Below, piece by piece: positions 21,070 through 33,474 of a stretch of DNA of 64,000 nt; position 1 is the first letter of the stretch; each line of letters opens with the position of its first letter. The stretch covers positions 16,488,374-16,552,373 of the forward strand of contig CP137680.1 of assembly GCA_037976565.1 (NCBI GenBank), given 5' to 3'. Under the pieces are notes generated by a model. It did not search any database. It worked only from the letters and a program-made list of their open reading frames with translations, and was not told the DNA's origin. Made by a program: the position numbers and the translations under genes. This DNA is from Mesocentrotus franciscanus (Eukaryota; Echinodermata; Echinoidea; Camarodonta; Strongylocentrotidae).

Positions 21070-21868
21070 CTGCAGATTTTTTTTTTTTTTTAATCAAAAT
21101 GATCGGTTTTATCTGTATAAAACTTACTCCTGAACTGGAACAGATCTGAAATTGTAAAACCTTCTAACTTTTCATACAATGTCATGAATGTATGTGGCAT
21201 TCCTTTTTTTTGTTTTTCTTCAGTTTTCAAAGTTCAATCTTTAGAAGCAAGTTAAGCATTGCTTGAACATGCATCGGTGAGTTTCATAAATGAAAACTAG
21301 AATGCTTTAAAGAGAAGGTTGAGTTCTGGGAAAGGTTAAAAATAATTTGCGAGCTTTTTCATTCTTTTTATGCTTGTGTGGGAGATTATTATTGAAAATG
21401 TGCCCCTGAAAAAGGATGGCTCTTAAAAGGCCCTCACATTCAAAATATGACAAGTAACAGTTAAAGGTTGTGGACCACATTTAAATGCGACATGTTTGTA
21501 TAGTCCTATAATTATACACATTTCTGTGCGCAGTGCATTTGACTTTTAGCAAGCCTGAGCAAAATTCTTATCATTTTGATGATTCAAAACCTAACAGTAT
21601 ACACCAAGACTTATGCGCTACAAGATCCACCTTTTCCAATCGCTTCCACACAGTTTATTTCACAATGCACTCGCATGATCAGACTCAGCTTTATCTTTAA
21701 AAGCAATATAGTATTATAAACATTAAACAATACATGCAAGAAAAGGTTATGGTAATGAAGATTTTGGGCGTCCATATCCAATCTATCTTGAAATGGGACT
21801 AAAAGGTCGATAACACGCTCAAAAGGCTAACAAAAGAATATTCTTCCTTCCTTCCAAACTAGTCTTAC
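21070..21868 (-). other. Intron 1 of ADD copy A
   Basis: About 800 bp, alignable over most of its length with copy B intron 1 (43171-44930), which is longer because of a TGCCGCA repeat insertion. Part of it also matches the DNA upstream of copy C (62985-63170). Confidence 0.75.
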
Positions 21869-22109
21869 AGAGCTTTCTGTTGTCCTCTCTCCTTTTCTGT
21901 ACTTCCAGGCACTGGAGTAATATTGCTTTGTACTGCTGGACGAATGGGTGTTGTCCTCTTTGGCGACGATCCATGACCACGACTCTGTTCCTCCCTATGA
22001 CGTCTCAAGATATGTCTTTTGACGTCATGGCTGCGCTTGCTTGTGTAGTCGCACAGGTAGCAACTATATGTTTTATACGCTTTGGACATGATGTACGAGT
22101 CAGATATTC
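21869..22109 (-). CDS. ATRX-ADD-like protein A, exon 1 seen (C2H2 finger)
   Basis: The first ATG is at 22087-22089, in the context ACATCATGT. The exon encodes MSKAYKTYSCYLCDYTSKRS, HDVKRHILRRH and a basic stretch ending KERGQQKA. C10, C13, H26 and H31 form a standard C2H2 zinc finger (C-x2-C-x12-H-x4-H) that may bind DNA or a protein. The donor is GTAAGA from 21868, and the exon ends two bases into a codon. An acceptor-like TATGTAG lies above 22109. The six codons before the ATG are open and read ISDSYI in both A and B, so this may be an internal exon with coding exons further upstream. With this start, copy A is 1072 residues. Confidence 0.75.
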
Positions 22110-22774
22110 CTACATAAGGGAGAAAAATGAGAAACAATGGAAAACATAATCCTTATGTGGAAATGAGGTATGCAGAGTCAGCCATAAATCGACTCGGTTC
22201 AATACGGTGGATTCACAATCCACAGCGCCATCTAGTGACATCAGTGTTTAGTCGATTTCACGTGATGCATTATGGGAAAAAGTCAACAAAATATTAGCTG
22301 GGGGACTGTTTTATACCCTATAGGAGATAAGGGGATTTAATATCATATCGACTCTACTATCGACGTTTTGGTCATTCTGGCCGCTTTTTGGGGCAAAATT
22401 AACCATTATCATTACAGTCACTATCATTAGGTCAGGGGTAATTTTTCCAATCGTTATTGTCAGCAAAGGAAAATATTGATGGGCCTAATCTATGTAAAAA
22501 AAAAAAAATGTGCCCTAGCTGTTGCTATGAAAAGTGGTAAAACTGACCCCCATCAACAACAATTTGGTAATTTCGATCACTTTTGGGCAAAAAATTTACC
22601 ATTAATTTTGTATTGATGTTCGTCAGTTATCAGGCAAAATCTTCAATCAGAATCAATTGATGGATAGGTTATATGACATACAAACTCTATATACAAATTG
22701 CGCTAATATCAAGACGATTAATCTCATTAAAATTATCACACAGTTGGAACCGCTTCGATCATTTCGATAGGTGG
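22110..22774. repeat. Upstream flank shared with ADD copy B
   Basis: Alignable with 45160-45597 and, after the Penelope-like insertion there, with about 46985-47170. Shared strings include TTCAATACGGTGGATTCACA and ATTTCGAT.GGTGGCT. No promoter element can be named with confidence. Confidence 0.7.
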
Positions 22775-23146
22775 CTAGGTTTTGCTGCGCAGCACTGGTT
22801 TTAAGATGTCAACCCGCGAGCTGAAAAACTGGCCTGTCGCGGCTTGCCGGTGGAGCGTTTTTAATTGTGAATCCACCCTATTAAAAAGGAGAAGGTGGCT
22901 TTCGTAGGCGTTTGCTACGTCGTGGATGCATCTTGTTACTGGTTCTCCGTGGTTTTGCTTTGTCATGCTCCTGGTCCAGAGACAATTCTTTTGGCTTAAT
23001 TGGACGAAGCCGCCACGTTTCTCCATTTTGATCGCAGAATCATTCTGTATCCCTATCAGGCATGCGAACTTCGTCCGGAGTGTCTTGTTTACCCCCCATC
23101 TTCTGGGGCACTGATCCATCATGGAAAACAGCATCCTGCACGTCAT
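22775..23146 (-). pseudogene. Gypsy-type pol, C-terminal end remnant
   Basis: The minus strand holds PQKMGGKQDTPDEVRMPDRD and, in a shifted frame, KPKELSLDQEHDKAKPR then PRRSKRLRKPPSPF. The RRSKRLRKPP motif is typical of the tail of Ty3/gypsy integrases. A related tail lies at 48180-48400 upstream of copy B. Stops and frame changes show it is dead. Confidence 0.65.
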
Positions 23147-24480
23147 CTTCTTTTACATTTTACATATTATATAACTCAATAAAATTGATATCAAATTGAA
23201 GGTAATTTAATTATCTATCATTATGATCGACACCACACCAAAGTTGATTTGAGGTTTTGCTTAAAAGCTGTTATCTTTAAAACTAGATTTTATAACACAC
23301 CAAAACACGTCCTCGATACACTTATACCAGGAATAGTATTATACTAGCAGGGCCCGTGGAAAATCCACGGGATTCTAGGGAGGGTGGGAGGGGTTGTAAA
23401 TACTTTAAAATAGATATGTGCTATCGATTTTTTTTTTTTTTTTTTTTTATTATAATTTTTTAATTATAATTTTTATTATATTAAAAAAAAAGATATTTCT
23501 GTGCTAGATGATATTATTTTTCTTCATTGTATATGCCTACTTTTTATCATTTTATAATTTTTCTTCTTCTTTTCATTAATATTTTACTCGTTAGAATACC
23601 AACCTTTTGTTTGCTGTCCCATCATGTATCGTTTTGAAATATTAATTTTTATCTGAATTATGTAATAAAACTTGAAAACTGGAAGAAAACAGTGAAATCA
23701 ATAATTTGTAATCAAAATTGATGCAGATATTTTAGACTTTACCTTCGTTTTCACTTTCGTTATTTACGATTATTGTCGTCACTTCGTTCCTATTATTCTC
23801 ACTATCCCTTTCCCGGATCCTCACTCTCGTTATCTATACGAATCAAGGGCGTCATTGCAATCCGAGTTTCGTAGTAGGTCCATGGTTTGAGCATGGGGGG
23901 GAGGACACAATTACATGTCACTCTCTCTCTAGTTACGCTGTTTCACGGCATGTACTTTCATTGGTGACCGGTTCATTTATTGTCTTTTTCATCTTTGACG
24001 TTTCATTACATTTTTAGAGAAAGAAGACGATTGGTTGTACGGTTCTCGACTCTTAATCTTTGTCTGAATTCAGTTTCCACCTCCCGCGCGAAGCGCGTAA
24101 GTTTTGACGTTTCATAATTATTAGAGAAAGAAGACGATTCGTTGTACCGTTCTCGACTCTTAATCCCTGTTTCATTAAATTCTTAGAGAAAGAAGACGTT
24201 TCATAGTACCATTCTCGACTGTTTGAATAAAGTTTCCCCTCCCGCGCGAAGTCAACAGAGAGAGAAAGAGAGAAAGAAAGAAAAAGGAAAGATTTTAACC
24301 CCAAATCGTGGGGGGCGTGTCCCCTCGAGTCCCCCCAGGATAATGGATTGACGCCCCTGATAGGCCTACGAATATTGTTCTCAGCATGCACTTCACTCCC
24401 ATTATCATTTTGGTTTTTTTCACACATTGCTAAGTTAATTTAGTCCTACAATGAAAATAATATACAAATATACAAATATA
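23147..24480. other. No gene; A/T tracts and a 115-bp-type repeat
   Basis: 23418-23510 is poly-T then AT-rich. About 24010-24250 holds two to three units of a repeat with GACGATTCGTTGTACCGTTC and CCTCCCGCGCGAAG, the same family as 51770-51870 and 53240-53720. The sense of any larger element is unclear. Confidence 0.55.
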
Positions 24481-24507
24481 CAATGACACACGAAGTGACT
24501 CGAGGAT

Positions 24508-24624
24508 CTAGCTAAAACTATTCGCATCGAAGGAACATCAAATCGTATTATATTATCCCGAGGGCCATCGATCGCGGCCCCAGAGAGAACAGTACTGTTC
24601 CCGAGTGCGAATAGTTTTAGCTTG
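24508..24624. repeat. Short inverted repeat
   Basis: AGCTAAAACTATTCGCA at about 24511 is mirrored by TGCGAATAGTTTTAGCT at about 24605, with a spacer of about 77 bp that contains the palindrome GAACAGTACTGTTC. Confidence 0.6.
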
Positions 24625-25225
24625 TTCCGAGAATGAGTCATTGTATAATTGTTTTATATCCCTTCCACCTGTAGGCCTATCATTCCTTGGACACTTCTGT
24701 AATAGCATGTACCGTACTCACATTCACATCACATTCAATAAAGAAATAAAAGAAAACAACAATTCATTGCACGGCTCAAACACGAAACATTGAAGAATCT
24801 AAAGACACGCTATACAGCCAGTATTACAGGTACAGCAGTAGAGTGCTGCAGTTACCGCACAGGGTACAGTAAATTGCATGGCGTGAGCGCCGTGACTGGC
24901 ACCGCGGGAGTTGCCCGTGCGGAGGCATTTGATATTACGTGAGCTCGCTGAATTTACCTTCTCGTCAGTTATATGGTCTCGATAATTACAATCTATTTGC
25001 GTTATTGTTGTTGTGATTTTAATGTAGTTTTCATGAAAAGACCAATAAAGCAGAAGCTTGGACTATGATTATGTTGACGTGGTTCACAGAATATGTATAA
25101 ATATTTTCAAAGTAAAGATTTTACGCGAAAAATCGGACGGTTTGTGCCATATAGTGTCGCACGAATTAACTCAACTGTGTGTGTGTGTGGCCTGGGCGTA
25201 GAACCAACATAATACGTTCTCGATC
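24625..25225. other. No gene seen
   Basis: Ordinary AT-rich DNA with a GC-richer patch at 24880-24930 and a short GT run near 25171. Confidence 0.45.
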
Positions 25226-25227
25226 GT

Positions 25228-25465
25228 CAGTTTGGCTGCTGCAAAGGCCTATATATAGCAAGATGCCTAACACCGGACAGGCCCAACCCGTTGCGCCTTG
25301 TACTTGCTACGCCACATGACTTGAGTGGATTGTCGTATGCTGTGTATTTCTCTGGCATGCCCGTAAAGTGCCTACAAAGCATATCATAAGCAAGATGCCT
25401 AACACGGGTAGGCCCGCTCTGTTGCAGCGTGTATCTGCTACAACACATTATAGAGTGGATCGTCT
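25228..25465. repeat. Two-copy tandem repeat
   Basis: Two units of about 135-145 bp, each starting near AGCAAGATGCCTAACAC (25257 and 25390) and containing GAGTGGAT.GTC. The copies differ at many positions. Confidence 0.7.
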
Positions 25466-25479
25466 CTTAAAAGTGTATC

Positions 25480-25770
25480 TCCTTGATTAGACAGAGGGCG
25501 GGTGCACGCCTTGCTGCCTCACTCTCGCGGGTTCGTCGCCTTCTTGCACGGACAACGACGGCCGTGCTCTCGTCCGCCCGTCCTCCCGGGACCCCGAAAC
25601 CACCTTTAACGACATCGACGGCGACCGCGGGTCGACGTGGCACGCGGGATACGGGAGACATGCCTCGTATAATTGTGTCGCCGTTCCCGCGCCTCGGCAA
25701 AGGGGGGCGCGGTCGAGGAAAGACGTTTTTCATGAACCGTTTTTACCCCCCGCGACGATTTTGCGTATTA
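25480..25770. other. GC-rich, CpG-dense island
   Basis: Sharply GC- and CpG-rich compared with the roughly 35-40% GC surroundings; CGACGG, CGCGGG and GTCGACG are frequent. Both strands are open (for example 25483-26007 + and 25467-25733 -) because stops are rare at this composition, and I recognise no protein. It lies about 3.4 kb upstream of the first visible exon of copy A, so an upstream promoter or first exon is possible but unproven. Confidence 0.45.
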
Positions 25771-25780
25771 ATATATAGAC

Positions 25781-26658
25781 GTGTAATGGATGGAGATACC
25801 GTCTCGAAAGAATTTCCGAGGAAAAGATATTCAGGAATAACTTGGCTTAACAACAAGAAATGTAACCCTCTCCAGCCATCAAATTCATCAACAGCTGCTC
25901 TTATCAAAACAAATGATCCCCGCTGGCACTCCAAAAATTACGAAATGTTACGCAGCGCCGTCTGCTTCCATAAGTTCTCTATTCACTCGGTCATTAAAAC
26001 AGCTTAGAAGTCATCCGTACGTGGCACCGCAAAAATGACGTCATGTTCAGTGAAGATGTATATAGCTAAACATATAAAATACAGAATCCACAACATATGA
26101 CCAATGCAACTTTCTATTGGTTATCAAATTGCTTTTTTCGTGCTCGGATAGCTCTACTGAAAACATAACCATTTGAACCAGCGAAATTAATTGAACAAGG
26201 AACTCGTGAGTTAGATCATGGACCTACGTAGTAGGTCCATGGTTAGATCGAATGTAGGGTTCTCATCATCATGATTTTCTCATCTTTATTATTGACATTT
26301 TCCGAAAATTTCCGAAATTTGTAAACAGCTAGGAATTAAGGTAGTTCAAAAGTTTTTATCTCACCAAAGAAAGAACTAAATGAAATTGTGTTATATGTTT
26401 GCGCATTTGTTGGATGAGTGTTGGAAGTTGTCAATTCATCACCACTTTTCACCCCGAGTACGGGCCGGCAACGCATAAGCCGCCGTGCTCACTAGGCTGG
26501 GCTGCCTGAGTGGAAAGGGAGGACTTTAATAGTGCTATATGGAGCTGTGCGCGGTCTCGGAGGGGGATTAGGGGGATCACGGTAGGGGAAACAAAAGACG
26601 CGCGGTGCCACGGATTACTGCTAAGGGGCCTCTTGGACGGTATCTCCATCCATTACAC
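25781..26658. repeat. Inverted repeat pair enclosing about 880 bp
   Basis: GTGTAATGGATGGAGATACC (25781-25800, continuing GT) is repeated exactly in inverse at 26637-26658, a 22-bp perfect arm pair. The palindromic CATGGACC..GGTCCATG lies near 26218-26244. It could be a DNA transposon with 22-bp TIRs; no target duplication is seen. Confidence 0.6.
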
Positions 26659-26659
26659 T

Positions 26660-28365
26660 CTCCCTGCTTACAAATATAGGGGCAAAAGTTTCGTTTTTCT
26701 TGAAATAAAAACAATAACTTATGGTTGCTATATGACTCTTTTACTAAAAATAGATATCAATTATAAGCCTCTCCTTTGCACATGACAATTTCCTTGTACA
26801 TGGTTGAATTCCTGACAAGTTACAGTATCATACACCTCTCTGATTCGATTTATGGAAAATAATGTTTTCCTCCCCCAAAAAAAAAAAAATAAATAAATAA
26901 ATAAATAAACTGTGATGAAATTGGTATCAAAATGTAGAAAATCTCATTTTCCATCATAATGACACCAAGTCCATTATGGTTCAAAGTTTTCTTTAGATAT
27001 CATTAATAGAATATAGGCCTACTATTTTTCGTCAAATGTTCCGCTTTTTTTTTTGGAGGCCATCTCCGATTTAGGGGTGACCGCTATAAATTAAAATTTA
27101 AAAACACCTCCGAAATATTGTGTTTTAGAATAAAATCTTTCGAATAAACAATGTGTGCTCAGTTTGTGAAGCAGACGTGGCAACCAAACCCCTCTTTTCC
27201 GATTTTGGCCCTCCGCTAATTGACGCATCACGAGTGTAATAATAACGAACTGAGTGGTCACCAACCATAACATCAACAAAAACACATATTATATCTTGGA
27301 ATTAGATACTTCAAGATAATTTTGCCCTTTCAGGCCAAATAAATAAAATATATAGGCCTATATAGCTACCCTACCACTGACCGACTTTGCGAAAATTGCC
27401 TTCCAATTAGTTCGCAGTTTCGCAAAGTTATCGCCCAAAATGATAAAATTTACTATCATAATGCATTACGTAACATGTAGCCCGTTAAATGCTTGCAGTA
27501 CATTAGGCGTAAATGATAATGGTGTCAAAGCGACCGCAATGAAATGCCAAATACGGTAAATGTTATCACAGAAATTTTGAGTAAATCGCATTTGAACAAT
27601 TATAATATTAAAGGGCCACAATACGGATTCTGCTGGATTTCCGCCCAATTATAACACGTATCGGCTGTGACGTCATTTTTCGGAACGCTTTATTATACGC
27701 CCCCTTTAATCCGATACACATGGATTTAGGAAATCTCTCAAGGGGGGCACTATAAACGCAATTTCAGACCGTGCATGCATGATTATGTTAGTATGGACGC
27801 CATTTGTGCCACAGCACGCGTCATGACGGGTTCTTCTTTCACCCAAATCCTATATATTTGTTTTGCAGGCAGTGCTAATTGTGAGCCCTAGCTATCTATA
27901 GGTCCCTTTCTATTTCCCGATTCCTTTCAAACTTCGTATGCATGATCTCTAGCATCCCGTCATGGTCACTGAACTCTTTGTTTTCCGAAATTACTCAAGC
28001 GTGACCGTCCAGGCGCCATCTTGTCTGTTTCCAGCCGTTTTTCAGGCGTTTAATTATAATTCTTTCGGCCTATTTATACCTATCTTTACTAGCTTTCTAT
28101 CCTATAGATGCTACAGACTTTTAACAAATTGCTGTAGATAGTCCAAGAGATGCTTGTTTGTGTTCCACGTAAAACGCGGGCGTTTCAAGACCCAGCTTCT
28201 ATTACTGAGAGTCTCTATGATTACTTTGTAAATATAGGTCCAAATCTTGCACATGCCACCCCCACCTCAAATCAATAATTTCATTCATTTCTTGATCGTT
28301 AAAATCCTAAAACTCTATTTATTGTCCCGGTACAAAAGGTAGAGGTTATTGGTATTTGATTTGAC
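26660..28365. other. No gene seen
   Basis: AT-rich DNA with an AAAT microsatellite at about 26885-26909. No exon or ordered repeat recognised. Confidence 0.45.
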
Positions 28366-29200
28366 TTGATTTTATTTCTGCATTTTTCCAAATATAATAT
28401 AACTGAATTATAAAGAACATATATATGTAAGGTATAATACAACATATACAAACAATAATTACTTCATGTCAAAATGTTTTTTTGTTTTTGTTTACATCTT
28501 TTTTTTTTTTACATATATACATAAAATAACGAAACTTAATATGTCCATAACATATTGGTATTGTTAACAATTTAAAAAGAAAACAGAGCATTGGATATGA
28601 TGGCATTTCAAATATACTTCTTATATATTATTTCCGAAATAGTCATCCCACTAACCCATATATTTAACCTCTCTTTTATAAGTTGTAACGCACCCTTTTT
28701 CACGAAAAGAGCCAAAGTTATACCTGCATTTAACTAAGGCGACTCACGTTTACGGGAAAATTATAGGCCAATTTCTTTACTTGCCCTTTTTTCACAAATA
28801 TTAGAACAAAACTTGTGTATACACGAACTATCAATTTCCTTACACAAAACAATTGAATTAGTGAGGTTCATCATGGGTTTAGACAGAAACATGTCACAAG
28901 TCATGCTATGTTAACACTCATTAATAAAATTGTTAGTGCAATTGATAACTCTTGTCACACAATAGGTTTATTTCTAGACTTCTCAAAGGCCTTCGACACA
29001 ATTGACCATGCAATTTTCTTTATAAACTTTCTCACTACGGTGTCAGAGGAAAGGCCCTTGAGTGGTTAAGAAGTTACCTTTCAGACAGAACACAGCATAC
29101 CTCTGTAATTAACTTCCAGTCATCAATTAAAAATATAACCTGTTGGGTGCCTCAAGGCTCTCTTTTTGGCCCTCTTCTTTTCATACTACACTGTTGGTCA
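28366..29200 (+). pseudogene. LINE reverse transcriptase fragment
   Basis: Broken reading frames on the plus strand give NYRPISLLALFSQILEQ, then GLFLDFSKAFDTIDHAI, YGVRGKALEWLRSYLSDRTQ and CWVPQGSLFGPLLF. These are the conserved finger and palm blocks of a non-LTR retrotransposon reverse transcriptase; the second YxDD catalytic block is not seen. Several frameshifts make it a pseudogene. The 28366-28450 stretch (TTTCTGCATTTTTCCAAATA) is an oppositely oriented LINE tail like that near 9090. Confidence 0.88.
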
Positions 29201-31700
29201 TAAAGGTGGAATAATTTTGTTTTACTCCAAGTTATGGAATGATTTTGACAATGATATATTCCTAATAGATCTTGATAATAGTATACATTCTCATATTTTA
29301 TTGAATAATAATTTGCGAGTGTTTGTTTTGCGTGACTACTAAAGCATATGTTTGTGCTACTATGCTGATCAACTAGGGGACCAATGTCTTTAAGTCATAA
29401 CTGACAGTAATGAGGATTAATGCCTCACAAAAGGGCACTAATATAGCACATCGACACGTTTTTGAGCATGGGCCTCACAGTTACTAGGCCATTGCTTTGC
29501 TTCTAAATCATGACTGTAGATGAATTCCCTCTAACTTGGGGGGTTCCGCAGTGCTCTTTAATTGGGGCCGATGGAATTCGTTTTGTATACTGGTCCTGTG
29601 AGTGACGTCGTCGCAGCTCATAAAGGTATATATTAGCCATATGGTATTCAATTCAATTTCGGTTTATTAATATTAAAATATACAATGTACAATGCAGTAG
29701 TCCAAGGACCAATAATGCAATGTTTACATAAAATGTGCATAAAAACAGGAATGATCATATACATGTACAATTAAAATGATAAAAAATAAAGTTATCATAA
29801 CTGTTCATACCTCAAGCCATATACATATTTTGCTAAATGATAGTAGATAGATGAATAACTGTAAAAGTATTTTGAAATGTTGAACCAATTATTGCAAGTA
29901 ATCATAATCTAAAACAGAGAGGAAATTATGATATTGCAATTGTCAAAATGAGATCCATACACTGAAAAAATTATACATGCAGGTTCGTCTGTTATGGGAC
30001 AGAAGTTAGGACATTGGTCAAATAATATTGAATGGAATTATTACATAAAAAATACATCATTAAAGCATTTCATATAAAAAGATGTATATGCAGACGATAC
30101 CCAGTTGTACATCGTTATGGTCCTGGGAATTTGATCGACTTGGGCGAATATTCAACTTAAAAATTTCGACTAATTGGACGGAGATTTAACACACGCAAGT
30201 CTATGACGAAAAATTTGGATTTTTTTTTTTTTCCATCGACCTAGGCATGCAGTGCTTCGACATATTAATTAGTATACGTGGCAGACTAGCTTACGCGAAT
30301 TTATCTGTATTATGTTTTGCATGAGAAATAAAATCATTTGAATCTTGAATGTAAAAATAATGAAACCTAGATGATCAGAATTACACACCGGAGGGGGAAG
30401 AGAGAGAGAGAGAGGAGAAGAAGAAAAAAACGAAGGGGATATAAAGCAGAGAGGGGGTCATCTACTACATACTTAGCTTTAAAGCCTCGATCAGTGTATA
30501 TCGAAGAAAAAAGAAGTAAAATGTACTGCTTCATTCCGCGTCATCCACATCAGAAAATATATCACCTTCTTTTCTCCTCCTGTTTGCCTCTAACACTTCT
30601 TCTCACAAACTTAGAAATACACCCCAAACTACATAGTCTAATATACTCAAACACGTACACTCGTTTCTTCTCTCTTACATTTTTATCTCACTCCCGTGGT
30701 TAAAATCCCAAATTGTTAATATATACTCTATTAAAGCGACACAAAATACAATCTCACCCAAGCTAGACGTCAGCTGCTATTCTAACCTTCGTAATATGAA
30801 TTCCAAAAGAACGTTGACAACGATGAGACTCCTTCGATAATGAAAAAATTTGTCGGAAGAAGATTAATTCATTAATATCGACTCCTAAATTGTGCTTCAG
30901 ACGCAATCAAGATGGCGCCGAGTCGCATATCGTCCCACTTCAAACTACTGCGCATGTGGCAGTGATATGCACAGTTTTAAATACAACTCACATTATGCAG
31001 GCATACAGTGCAAAAGAATGGCAAGCATGAAGAAAAAAAACATGACAATTGGCACCGTTGCACTTTGTAAATGAAATGATACGAATGTGATAACAGCAGG
31101 CTTCCACTGGGTCCCTGTTTCATAAAAAGCCTTATCAGTGACAAAGTAGAATATCTGATAATAGTATATGCTACTGAAATCCTTGCATTTGTCAATTGGC
31201 TGTGAACAAAGTTGTTACAGCATTTTTTTTGTAATTGATAACAAGTTTAAAGAAAATAGGGCCCAGAAGATTTGTTTAGCATTAGTCATGGGTCCCAATG
31301 ATCTTGCTTTTCAATGGACTTGTTAACAAATTGTATGCATACTTTTTTTAAACAAAAGTTTCTCTTGACGACTTAAAAGCTCGCCAGAGGGTTGCCTGAC
31401 ATGCTAATTAATCATAAGATCATTACACACAACGACAAAGTATGATGTGGAAGCAGTACATACATCCAGATTCATGTAAAGATACAAACAATGACAAAGA
31501 TGATCCTTGATAACGTATTATTTAAAGACATAAATAAAATACAGGAAGATAAAGAACGTTATAATGTACATTATAGGGATAATTACAAAGTGATAATTGC
31601 TACGGTTTAAGAACTATAAGATAATCGTCCCTTTCTACACCCCACTATAGCACCCCTAAATGGCTGGGCCCACTTGGATATCCCAACTTGCAAAGACCAA
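29201..31700. other. No gene seen; possible LINE tails
   Basis: About 29650-29690 (AATTCAATTTCGGTTTATT) looks like the 3' end of a minus-strand LINE, and 30318-30350 like a plus-strand one. A purine-rich patch lies at 30390-30445. Nothing else is supported. Confidence 0.45.
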
Positions 31701-31854
31701 TATACCTACACAGTGGCGTAGATACGGGGGTGCATGGGGGACACGTGCCTCCAATTGAATGGCAAAAAATAGGGATATGAGAGCAAGGGGAAAGATGAAG
31801 GAAAAGGGAAAAGAATGTGAGATAATAATTATAAGGAGGCGGTGTGGCGCACTC

Positions 31855-32590
31855 GGATCGTCATCTGGCTCTCATGACTTTCGTCATATTTATATGCTGC
31901 CTCTTTCTAATATGCTCCCTCTTTCATTTCAAAACTTTTACACTAATATAAATAAAGCCATTCACTCTTACCCTACCCGTAATTCCTCAAAAATGTTCAT
32001 CTAGTCAACCCGAAATTACTCATTGCCCATAGATCCATAATACACCATGGTCAAGACCTATGGAACTCTCTCCCAGAATCTATAAAAACATGTTGCTCCC
32101 TTTACTCATTTAACGCCAAAGTGAAAACGATGTTATTATCAGAATATTCAAGGTAAAATCTCTGCGTCAACTCTTCAACCTTTATCATAATATCATCATC
32201 ATCGTCATCATCATCATCATCATCATCCTCACCTGCATTGTCATTATGATCATCCTTATAATTTGTATTTTCAATTACTTATCCATTCTGCTTAATAAAT
32301 GTGTTAATCTATTTCATGAGTTTTGTCTGGGGCTGTCATATTTTCAAGCAATCTGCTTACAATGACACTACTCTTTCTTCCCCTAAAAAAAATGGTATAA
32401 TGTTTGAGTAAATTTAGTATTCATGACAGTTTATCATTTCGATTTTGAAAATAACAATTGTTATAAATATTTGCTTATTTATGATTCACTGTCAGAAAAA
32501 TGTTTATTGTATTTTATATTACTATTGTTATTGTACAACTGTGTACTTAATATATGAATGCAGAATAAAATGAATCAAATCAAAAATCAA
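31855..32590 (+). pseudogene. LINE ORF2 C-terminus and 3' tail
   Basis: The plus strand reads LPLSNMLPLSFQNFYTNI, HSYPTRNSSKM and, after a frame change, HGQDLWNSLPESIKTCCSLY then SFNAKVKTMLLSEYSR and a stop near 32158. The HSY-TR and LWNSLPESIK blocks are hallmarks of the end of CR1/L2-like ORF2. The 3' tail includes an ATC microsatellite (about 32193-32225) and ends in GAATAAAATGAATCAAATC. The 5' part is missing. Confidence 0.85.
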
Positions 32591-33470
32591 ATCATGCGCG
32601 TGGGTTCAAGTATCTCGTGCTGAGCGGACAAGATATGGAAAAATACAAAAATGATTGTCGCCGCGTTGTGTGTAAGTGCGCCCCTCCCTCTGTTCTCGAT
32701 GCAGGCTTGGGTTCACGGGAAAACACTCTGTTCCTGGGACTTAGTGGCGTAGCTACGGGGGCACGTGCCCCCCCCCCCAATCGAATGGCAAAAAACAGCA
32801 AGACGCCCAACATAATCTTTGGGGATTTTGATTAGGAAATAATATTTAGATATTAAATTCAATTTTTCCTCAATCGCTTCACTCGCTCGCAAAATTTAGA
32901 AACGGATAGTTTCAGGCAGCGATGTCCATAAATATCGTAATGTTTTGGGCAGCATGGCGCAGGGCAGCATTTATTTTGTTAATATCAAAATATAATTTAT
33001 ACAACGAGGCGTCTCCTTTTCCTCGTCTGCTTCATTTTTCGCATAATTGATACATTAGGATGATTCCTAGCAACGAGATGATCTAATATAGAATTTTACA
33101 TTTCATCTAGTGTATAATGATGACTAAATATATTTTTTTTTCATAATAAGAGTGGATTTTTTTTCTTCGCTCGCATTTTTGAGATCCGGATAGTGTACTT
33201 TTTTGGGCAAGAGGCCCTCATGGCCCTCACGCGAAAATGGGCCCGTACGCGTCTGTGTATAAGAGGGATGGAAAACAAAATCCTCTAACATGAATTTTGG
33301 ATTAGGGTGACGCGAAACCTGTAAATCCTAAAAGGGTGCCGCGACTATAAAAAAAGCCTAGGTTGAAATACCCTGATCTAATAAAACAAAAGACATGTAT
33401 ATATATATATATATATATATAAAAGTGCGAGAATTCTCAACTCTGACATGACAACGGGTGTTCCAGAATA
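32591..33470. other. No gene; transposon-like tip and TA tract
   Basis: AGTGGCGTAGCTACGGGGGC at about 32741, with a relative at about 31713, resembles the tip of a DNA transposon; a poly-C run follows. An alternating TA tract lies at about 33398-33420. Confidence 0.45.
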
Positions 33471-33474
33471 TGTA

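Noticed and set aside
25483..26007. 174-codon plus-strand frame
   Set aside because: Openness follows from the GC-rich island. It has no recognisable domain, and the opposite strand is equally open.
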